Assembly (NCBI GenBank): GCA_018666555.1
Contig: JABIZD010000183.1
Span: 1 to 32,624 of the forward strand
Source of the DNA: Gammaproteobacteria bacterium
Lineage (GTDB): Bacteria; Pseudomonadota; Gammaproteobacteria; Pseudomonadales; Azotimanducaceae
Reading direction: 5' to 3'
DNA: 32,624 bases
Shown one piece after another: positions 26,724 to 32,624 of the stretch. Numbering within the stretch: the first letter of the stretch is position 1; each line of letters starts with the position of its first letter. A program made the position numbers and the translations under genes. The notes under the pieces were generated by a model. It was not told where the DNA came from. It saw only the letters and a program-made list of their open reading frames with translations, and searched no databases.

Positions 26724-27479
26724 TTACAGTATTTTTTCCTCGAACAGCAGCACTGGTTTTAGTTCGTTCCCGGCGGGCACAGGTTCAGCCAGCCCGGCGA
26801 GATTTAGCATTGCTTGGTATATCTGCACTTCAACCCATCCGGTCGGCTTTAATTGGATGTCCATCAGCTTGTCTGGCCTGTTTTCAAGTGCCAGCTCGAG
26901 ATTGCAGTCATGACTGTCCAGCAACCCGCTTATGGGAGGAAGTTCCAGGCTAAGGGGCGGCTCAGCGACATTTAAAAGGATACCGCCACCATCCCAGTAT
27001 ACTTGCCCCGCTAATGACTGCAGACAACGGAAATCGGTTGTCAGGGAAATCCCCTTCAAAACAAGTTCACCGCTGAAGCGATGGCCGTATTCAGCACTGA
27101 GCTGATTTATGTCGTTGGCGTGAATCGATCCCTGAAGCTGATTCATGCTGAGTTGTAATTCAGAAATAGTAAATTCGGCCGTCATATCATGGTGCGGTCC
27201 GGTTATACCTACATTGTAGGTTGCCGCAGGGGTAAGATCGTCAGCTGATATTTCATCAAATTGCCATTGTACTGATGATTCCGGGAAGTTGCGGAACTGG
27301 ATGGTGGTATACCCAGACCAGATCGTTCCCTGGGGATGGCCGATGATAAGCCCCTTGGCTGCCCTGACTTCCTGGGGAAGTAGTGCAAAAAAAATGCTGG
27401 CCGGCAATAGTGTCAGCAGGAAACCGCAGAAGGAAATAATAGCCAGTGCGATGAATAAAACGACTTTCAATCTGCCCAC
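26724..27479 (-). CDS. gspN: Type II secretion system protein GspN
   Basis: Accessory inner-membrane protein present in some type II secretion loci; its role is not well defined. The 251-residue product has an N-terminal membrane anchor (about 5-35) and a beta-rich periplasmic region. GHPQGTIWSGYTTIQFRNFP near residue 47, and VYWDGGGILLN further on, are typical of the T2SSN family. The start is GTG 27479, overlapping the preceding small gene by 13 bp. Finding it before gspC, not after gspM, is a less common order. Confidence 0.85.
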   Translation of the reverse strand: MGRLKVVLFIALAIISFCGFLLTLLPASIFFALLPQEVRAAKGLIIGHPQGTIWSGYTTIQFRNFPESSVQWQFDEISADDLTPAATYNVGITGPHHDMTAEFTISELQLSMNQLQGSIHANDINQLSAEYGHRFSGELVLKGISLTTDFRCLQSLAGQVYWDGGGILLNVAEPPLSLELPPISGLLDSHDCNLELALENRPDKLMDIQLKPTGWVEVQIYQAMLNLAGLAEPVPAGNELKPVLLFEEKIL

Positions 27480-27841
27480 CTTATTTTGGATATCTCATTG
27501 TCGACTAGTTTGTACCAGACCGAACCCTGAGCTTCGGCCGGCTCCTCCCAGGAGCCGTCGCTGCATCTTATCTCGGTCTGCAGGCATGCTGCTGCGCTGG
27601 TGGCACAGTCAAGGTCGGTTGACCAGGGTGTGTGGTTTTGCTTGAACCAAAGGCTTGAGAAATGTCCGCGTGCGGCTTTCTCCACATAATGGATCTCTGT
27701 GGTCTGTCGCTGATAGGTGACTTTAAACACTGGGTTCTGACTGGAATGGGTTTCTATAACTGCATCAAAGTGTAGATCAAGCCAATCCTTGACGCGCTTG
27801 AGGTCGATATTTTTGATGTAAACTTCAATATCAGGAAACAT
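27467..27841 (-). CDS. Uncharacterised 124-residue protein between dapE and gspN
   Basis: I do not recognise a named family. The protein is small, apparently soluble, without signal peptide or membrane helix. The N-terminal part (EVYIKNIDLKRVKDWLDLHF) looks like a short alpha/beta fold. The second half is rich in Trp and Cys: FSSLWFKQNHTPWSTDLDCA, then an EIRCSDGSWEEP stretch, ending SKIRWAD. From memory, similar small proteins with a TPW...DxxCA...VRCSxGxW pattern occur near dapE in other gammaproteobacteria, but no function is known to me. It overlaps dapE by 11 bp and gspN by 13 bp, strong support for a real, coupled gene. Confidence 0.75.
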   Translation of the reverse strand: MFPDIEVYIKNIDLKRVKDWLDLHFDAVIETHSSQNPVFKVTYQRQTTEIHYVEKAARGHFSSLWFKQNHTPWSTDLDCATSAAACLQTEIRCSDGSWEEPAEAQGSVWYKLVDNEISKIRWAD

Positions 27842-29009
27842 GCTGTGAGTTGTCCGGTAACAGTATCCCTTCCATAATATCCAGATAAATCAGGGTTAGA
27901 TCCCTGAGATCGGATAACGAAGTACATTCGTTAATCTGATGGATGGTTTCATTGCAGAGACCGATTTCGACGACTTCAATCCCGGAAGGTGCTATAAATC
28001 TTCCATCAGAGGTACCACCACCGGTGGATAGGACCGGCTGATATCCCTTGATCTTGTTAACAGCTGCTGATGTGGAAGTGATCAGAACGCCATCTTGGGT
28101 CAGGAAAGGTTCGCCGGACAAAGACCATTGCAGCGCATATTCCAGATGATAGTGCTTGAGAATGTCTTCCGTCCGCTGCATCAAGGAGGTCTCGGTGGAT
28201 TCAGTGGAGTAGCGAAAATTGAAATCGATGATCGCATCGCCAGGAATAACATTGGTGGCACCGGTACCTGATTGGAAGTTTGATATCTGGAAACTGGTCG
28301 GCGGGAAAAACGTATTGCCCGTATCCCATGTCACTGCACTGAGCTCAGCCAGCGCTGTCAAACAGGAATGAATAGGATTGCTTGCTTTGTCTGGATAGGC
28401 AACGTGACCCTGCTTACCCTTTATAGTGAGCTTGCCGTTTAAGGAACCCCGTCGTCCTACCCGGATTACATCGCCAAGGCTTTGGTCACTGGAGGGCTCG
28501 CCAACAACGCAGTAGTCGAAATGCTCGTCCTGCTCGTTGAGCCAGGCCATGACTTTTTTGGTGCCATTAATGGCTGCGGCTTCTTCATCACTGGTGATCA
28601 GGAAACCCAGTCGACCATGGAAAACCTGATACTTGTTCTGGAACATTTCGGTTGCGATGAGCATGGCAGCCAGAGCGCCTTTCATATCGGCTGCACCTCT
28701 ACCTGTGATCACGTCACCTGAGACGTTGGCTTTAAATGGATCGCAATCCCAGGAAGAGAGCTGACCCGTCGGGACAACATCGGTATGCCCGGCAAATATG
28801 AGTGTTGGCCCGGGTTTCGATCCGGATTTTGTAGCCCAGAGATTACTGACGTCTTCGAAAGGAAGACGAGTAGAGGTAAAGCCCAGCGGTGTAATGAAAG
28901 CCTCGATGGAATCCTGGCAGCCGCAGTCCTGGGGCGACGTCGATGGTTTTTCCATGAGCTCGGATAGGACTGCTAGCAGCTTTCGTTCTCTATCGGCATC
29001 AATTTTCAT
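27831..29009 (-). CDS. dapE: Succinyl-diaminopimelate desuccinylase DapE
   Basis: Dizinc hydrolase that removes succinate from N-succinyl-LL-diaminopimelate, giving LL-DAP for lysine and peptidoglycan. The 392-residue product has the metal and catalytic residues His75 (FAGHTDVVPTG), Asp108 (RGAADMKG), Glu142 and Glu143 (ITSDEEAAA), Glu171 (VVGEPSS) and His357 (NETIHQINE). It is slightly longer than E. coli DapE (375). The substrate motif STGGGTSDGRFIA is present. It starts 11 bp after dapD. All three succinylase-branch genes dapC, dapD and dapE are adjacent. Confidence 0.95.
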   Translation of the reverse strand: MKIDADRERKLLAVLSELMEKPSTSPQDCGCQDSIEAFITPLGFTSTRLPFEDVSNLWATKSGSKPGPTLIFAGHTDVVPTGQLSSWDCDPFKANVSGDVITGRGAADMKGALAAMLIATEMFQNKYQVFHGRLGFLITSDEEAAAINGTKKVMAWLNEQDEHFDYCVVGEPSSDQSLGDVIRVGRRGSLNGKLTIKGKQGHVAYPDKASNPIHSCLTALAELSAVTWDTGNTFFPPTSFQISNFQSGTGATNVIPGDAIIDFNFRYSTESTETSLMQRTEDILKHYHLEYALQWSLSGEPFLTQDGVLITSTSAAVNKIKGYQPVLSTGGGTSDGRFIAPSGIEVVEIGLCNETIHQINECTSLSDLRDLTLIYLDIMEGILLPDNSQHVS

Positions 29010-29020
29010 GGTCTGCCGGC

Positions 29021-30070
29021 TTAATTATGGGTGTGTAAGGTGCTGTTCAGTTGAATCGCTTGTCGATTGGTTCGGCATTGTACAGCGCCAGAGCGAGAGT
29101 GCCGAATGAACAGCATATCATCCTGGCCGCTTAATTCCCTGGCCTTTGCCAGCATTACCTGCTCGAGCTTTTCATCGAGAACTTCAACCAGGGTCCCAGG
29201 AGTGATGTAAAGACCTGCTTCAATCGTACAGCGGTTTCCAAGAGAGATGCCTGTTCCTGCATTGGCACTGATCAGGCAGTCCTCACCGACACTGATCACC
29301 GTGTTTCCACCACCTGATAATGTGCCGGCTGTCGATGCGCTGCCGCCGAGGTCACTACCTGAACCGACCATGACGCCCTGGGAAATACGTCCTTCTATCA
29401 TGTTGGGCCCTTCACAGCCAGCATTGAAATTGCTGAAGCCTTCATGCATGACGGTAGTTCCCTCGCCGAGATAGGCACCTAACCGTACCCGTGCTGAATC
29501 AGCAATTCTCACGCCCTTAGGAATAAAGTAGTTGGTCAGTATGGGGAATTTATCGACACTGAATACGGTCAATAATTTGCCTGAAACTCTGGCGTTGATT
29601 CTTGCCTGCTCAACTTCTTCCAGGTCAATGGCGCCCAGGTTAGTCCAGGCAACATTGGGTAGGAGAGGGAAAATGCCCTGGAGATTTATGTCGTTAGGCT
29701 TGATCAGACGATGGGATAGTAAATGGAGTTTTAGATAAGCCTCCGGCGTTGAAGTCAGGTCGCTATCGTGCTCTAAGACCGTCAATACAATAGGACTCGA
29801 GGCATCTCGAAATTGTTGCAGAATCTGTTTCTGAGAGTGGATGTTAACGGCCTCTGACAGGCTACGGATAGATGATGGGTCGAGTGGCAGGGCTTGATTT
29901 CCGCCTTCATAAGCCGTTAAAGAGCTAATGGTGGCTATTAATGAGGCACTGGGGTTAATTAAGGGTTCGGGGTAGTAAACTTCTAACCATTCCTCTTTTC
30001 GGTTTTGAGTTCCAATGCCGAAGGCTAAGCTGAACATGTTATTGCCCGTGGTGTGTAAGAGACGCGACAT
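29021..30070 (-). CDS. dapD: Tetrahydrodipicolinate N-succinyltransferase DapD
   Basis: Transfers succinyl from succinyl-CoA to tetrahydrodipicolinate, the first committed step of the succinylase branch. It is the long, Pseudomonas-type DapD: LFxLAFGxGTQNR near the start (here MFSLAFGIGTQNR), LPNVAWTNLGAIDL, then a left-handed beta-helix of hexapeptide repeats (RIADSARVRLGAYLGEGTTV, GSGSDLGGSAS). The frame is open for another 73 codons upstream. ATG 30070 is chosen because it gives 349 residues against about 344 in Pseudomonas and leaves a 151-bp spacer after dapC instead of an overlap. The ribosome-binding site is weak. Confidence 0.93.
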   Translation of the reverse strand: MSRLLHTTGNNMFSLAFGIGTQNRKEEWLEVYYPEPLINPSASLIATISSLTAYEGGNQALPLDPSSIRSLSEAVNIHSQKQILQQFRDASSPIVLTVLEHDSDLTSTPEAYLKLHLLSHRLIKPNDINLQGIFPLLPNVAWTNLGAIDLEEVEQARINARVSGKLLTVFSVDKFPILTNYFIPKGVRIADSARVRLGAYLGEGTTVMHEGFSNFNAGCEGPNMIEGRISQGVMVGSGSDLGGSASTAGTLSGGGNTVISVGEDCLISANAGTGISLGNRCTIEAGLYITPGTLVEVLDEKLEQVMLAKARELSGQDDMLFIRHSRSGAVQCRTNRQAIQLNSTLHTHN

Positions 30071-30221
30071 TATGCCAGTCTTCGAGGTTAAATTCAGTAG
30101 ATACCAGCGTCTTCTCGGGGCTATCGCGGCTTGACTGCTGTTGGCTTGCTGAAATACCAGCTGTAAACGCGATTTATTGAAGGTCCTGCAGGATTTAACG
30201 CTTGGCACTGCAAAATGCTTC

Positions 30222-31421
30222 TCAGCAGAGCTTTGGCCAATGATCACGTATTCTTTCCGCTGCCTGTATGCATTGGTCCAGTTCGGCAACCAGGGCTAAT
30301 CTAACTCGATTTTGGCCGGGGTTTTGCTGATTTGAAGTGCGCGCCAGGTAGCTGCCAGGGAGAACCCGAATGTTAGTTTCCTTAACCAGGTTGATGGCGA
30401 ACTTCTGGTCATCATAGGGGGTCTGGGGCCATAGGTAAAAGCTGGCTTCAGGTTGGTGCATGGGCCAGACGTCATCGACGATCTCCAGGAATGCAGTATA
30501 TTTTTCTCTGTACATCTCGCGATTAAGAATCACATGCTGTTCATCTGACCAGGCCAGGGCACTGAGTAGCTGATTATGAATAGGCATGGCAGAACCATGA
30601 TAGGTGCGATACAGGAGGAATGACTCGATCAGTTTAGCGTCCCCACAAACATAGCCAGAACGCAGGCCTGGGAGGTTGGAGCGTTTCGAAAGGCTGTTGA
30701 ATGCCAGACATTGTTTATGCCCAGTATTGCCCATCTTTGCAGAGGCCTCCAGTAGGCCAGGCGGGGCAGCCGCCTCACTGCGATAAATCTCGGAATAGCA
30801 TTCATCAGCTATGATAATGAAACCGTGCTGCTGTGCTCGTTCGATCAGAAATTGCAGTTCTTTAATGCTCAGCAGGCTTCCATGTGGATTACCGGGATTG
30901 CAAAGGTACAGGATGCTGACCTGATCCCAGGTGCTTGGTTTGATAGCAGTGTAATCAGGCTTATATGGGGCACTGTGTTCACTGTTTACATAGATGGGTT
31001 GGCAACCTGCCAGGATAGAGGCACCTTCATATATTTGATAAAAGGGGTTGGGCAAAACGATGTGTTTTCGTTTCCGTGGTTCGCTTAATGCTTGAGCGAC
31101 TGAAAACAGTCCTTCACGGGTGCCATTGACCGGCAACACCTCGGTTTCCGGGTTAATCTTTGCTGGTGGATAACGTCTGCTAATAAATTCCGAGATAGCC
31201 TGCCTTAGCTCTGCAATGCCGCGGGTTGGCGGGTAAGTTGCCAGCCCCTTCCTGAGCAGCTCGGGATTAGTCATATAATCGATAAGAAAGGCTGGTGTGG
31301 CATGTTTGGGTTCCCCCAGGGCGAGGGAGATCAGGCTGAAGTCTGCCGGGGTCACGGTTGTCAGTAATTGGTTGAGGCGGGCAAAAGGGTACGGGTTTAA
31401 TTTACTTAATGAGGTGTTCAT
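30222..31421 (-). CDS. dapC: N-succinyldiaminopimelate aminotransferase DapC
   Basis: Fold-type I PLP aminotransferase, converting N-succinyl-2-amino-6-ketopimelate to N-succinyl-LL-DAP. The 399-residue product has LALGEPKHATP near the N-terminus, YPPTRGIAELRQAI, the PLP-contacting LCNPGNPHGS and ADECYSEIY, the PLP lysine Lys246 in NSLSKRSNLPGLRSGY and the carboxylate-binding Arg in RVRLAL. Aminotransferases of this class are alike, but the position directly before dapD and after glnD supports DapC. Its ATG overlaps the glnD stop (ATGA, 31418-31421). Confidence 0.92.
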   Translation of the reverse strand: MNTSLSKLNPYPFARLNQLLTTVTPADFSLISLALGEPKHATPAFLIDYMTNPELLRKGLATYPPTRGIAELRQAISEFISRRYPPAKINPETEVLPVNGTREGLFSVAQALSEPRKRKHIVLPNPFYQIYEGASILAGCQPIYVNSEHSAPYKPDYTAIKPSTWDQVSILYLCNPGNPHGSLLSIKELQFLIERAQQHGFIIIADECYSEIYRSEAAAPPGLLEASAKMGNTGHKQCLAFNSLSKRSNLPGLRSGYVCGDAKLIESFLLYRTYHGSAMPIHNQLLSALAWSDEQHVILNREMYREKYTAFLEIVDDVWPMHQPEASFYLWPQTPYDDQKFAINLVKETNIRVLPGSYLARTSNQQNPGQNRVRLALVAELDQCIQAAERIRDHWPKLC

Positions 31422-32624
31422 CGGGTTGTCAGGTCGGCGATATGTTGATCCAAGGCATCACAGATAGTCTGTCTGACCCTATCCTGGTCTAAGATATCCA
31501 GTATCTGCTGCTCCTCATGGTTAACAATGTGGAATACATCCTCGACCCGTTCACCGAGGGTGCTTATCTTCGCAGCCAACATATGAATTTCCAAGTCATC
31601 AAAGGTGTTCGCCAGAACTACCAGTAAACCAGGACGGTCTGGTGCGATGACCTCTAGGACAGTGAAGTTAACATTGGCTTGATTGGTCAGGGAGACTTCC
31701 GTTTTCCTGCTGAATTGTTTGAGCGCACGTGATGTGCGTCGAGGATTAAAACTTTTCTGGTCTGGCGCCATAATGGAGGTATGAAGGGATTTTTTAATCG
31801 TTTTAATACGCTCGGGTTGGTTTCCAACGGGTCTGCCATTACTTTCCAGGACATCGAATGTGTAGTTGGTCCTGGCGGTTGAGGTGCTGGGAATCCGGGC
31901 ATCGACTATATTTAGACCCAGTCTTTCAAAAGCCGTCGCAATGGCATGAAACAGGGATCTCCGTGCAGTGGAATGGATTAAAATATGGGTTGCAGCCTCC
32001 TCTTCGGAAATTCTCGTTACCTCCTGATGTATCAGGATCAAGGGTTCATCTGGTCTGCTGTGCTGAAAGATCGACTCAGTTTGCCAAACAATATTTGCCA
32101 GAGGTTCGCGGATGAAATAATCATCATCCAGGCCCTCCCAGAGACTCAGCACCGTGTCGATGCTGATATTCTTATCCTTTAGCCGCTTTATTGCTGAACT
32201 CTGTACCTGTTCCAGGTAGTGTTCACGGTCAACGGTGTTTTCTAATCCATTCCTTAGCAGACGGTTGGTTGCGAGATAGAGTTGTGACAGCAGTGATGCT
32301 CGCCAGCTATTCCAGAGGGTCGGATTGGTGGCGTTGATATCCGCCACGGTGAGGGCATATAGGTAGTCGAGCCTGCGTTGATCACCCATTAGTTGCGCAA
32401 ATTCAAGAACAATATCAGGGTCGAAGATATCTTTGCGCTGCGCTGTAGTCGACATCAGCAGGTGATTTTCCACTAGCCAGCAGACCAGGTTGGTGTCCCA
32501 TGTACCCAGGGCATGCCGATGGCAGAAGTCTCTGGCCAAGCCAATGCCTAGAATGGAATGGTCGCCACCCTGGCCCTTTGCCAGGTCGTGGAACAGACCG
32601 GCAATATAAAGCAACTCGACTTTA
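31418..32624 (-). CDS. glnD: [Protein-PII] uridylyltransferase GlnD, C-terminal part
   Basis: Bifunctional nitrogen sensor that uridylylates and de-uridylylates PII proteins according to glutamine. Only the C-terminal 400 or so residues lie in the window; the frame is open to the right edge. The piece begins inside the HD domain (GLFHDLAKGQGGDHSILG, the uridylyl-removing site) and continues with LMSTTAQRKDIFDP and TVADINATNPTLWNSWR. It ends with two ACT domains (about LFHAIATAFERLGLNIVDAR and LEVIAPDRPGLLVVLANTF) that sense glutamine. The nucleotidyltransferase domain is outside the window. Confidence 0.95.
   Translation of the reverse strand, partial: KVELLYIAGLFHDLAKGQGGDHSILGIGLARDFCHRHALGTWDTNLVCWLVENHLLMSTTAQRKDIFDPDIVLEFAQLMGDQRRLDYLYALTVADINATNPTLWNSWRASLLSQLYLATNRLLRNGLENTVDREHYLEQVQSSAIKRLKDKNISIDTVLSLWEGLDDDYFIREPLANIVWQTESIFQHSRPDEPLILIHQEVTRISEEEAATHILIHSTARRSLFHAIATAFERLGLNIVDARIPSTSTARTNYTFDVLESNGRPVGNQPERIKTIKKSLHTSIMAPDQKSFNPRRTSRALKQFSRKTEVSLTNQANVNFTVLEVIAPDRPGLLVVLANTFDDLEIHMLAAKISTLGERVEDVFHIVNHEEQQILDILDQDRVRQTICDALDQHIADLTTR

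Noticed and set aside
30071-30221. Lysine riboswitch in the dapC-dapD spacer
   Set aside because: The spacer is shorter than a lysine riboswitch and none of its conserved core sequence is visible.
30071-30289. N-terminal extension of DapD by 73 residues
   Set aside because: The extension has no similarity to DapD, overlaps dapC, and the family start lies at 30070.

Overview
The window is a block of housekeeping chromosome from a gammaproteobacterium of moderate GC content. The gene orders rpoE-rseA-rseB-rseC-mucD-lepA-lepB-rnc-era-recO and gacS-cysM-rlmD-relA resemble those of Pseudomonas and related marine gammaproteobacteria more than those of enterics. The species cannot be named from this sequence. 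No rRNA, tRNA, CRISPR array, prophage or intact insertion sequence was found.

Region 1 (1-9759, plus strand) begins inside rpoE. It continues with the envelope-stress operon (anti-sigma factor RseA, its regulators RseB and RseC, periplasmic protease MucD). Translation, secretion and RNA-processing genes follow: lepA (EF4, apparently started at TTG), lepB, a small DUF4845 membrane protein, rnc, era, recO and acpS. Most of the later genes overlap or nearly touch. The pdxJ gene usually found between recO and acpS is missing.

Region 2 (9715-12077) holds a minus-strand gene at the gacS/barA position. Its product looks like a GacS/BarA hybrid kinase that has lost the phosphorylated H-box, the ATP-binding boxes, the receiver phospho-Asp and the sensor domain, but keeps the HPt histidine. 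The divergent spacer to cysM carries four perfect-length 17-bp tandem repeats. This is the most unusual part of the window.

Region 3 (12078-17319, plus) is cysM, rlmD, relA and adk: cysteine synthesis, 23S rRNA methylation, (p)ppGpp synthesis and adenylate balance. The mazG gene that often follows relA is absent. A short gene-poor spacer with a clear minus-strand terminator separates adk from mobA.

Region 4 (17599-21478) has mobA (minus), divergent from a tightly coupled plus-strand run: a YoaA-type iron-sulfur helicase, tsaB (tRNA t6A synthesis) and rsmJ (16S rRNA methylation).

Region 5 (21428-32624, minus) is a long co-oriented run of nine genes: glnD (cut by the window end), dapC, dapD, dapE, an uncharacterised 124-residue protein, gspN, gspC, gspD and plsB. 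It joins nitrogen sensing, the succinylase branch of lysine/diaminopimelate synthesis, three type II secretion components without the rest of the machine, and the first step of phospholipid synthesis. Several stop and start codons overlap, so translational coupling is likely. Two convergent gene pairs (acpS/gacS-like and rsmJ/plsB) overlap by about 45-51 bp at their 3' ends.
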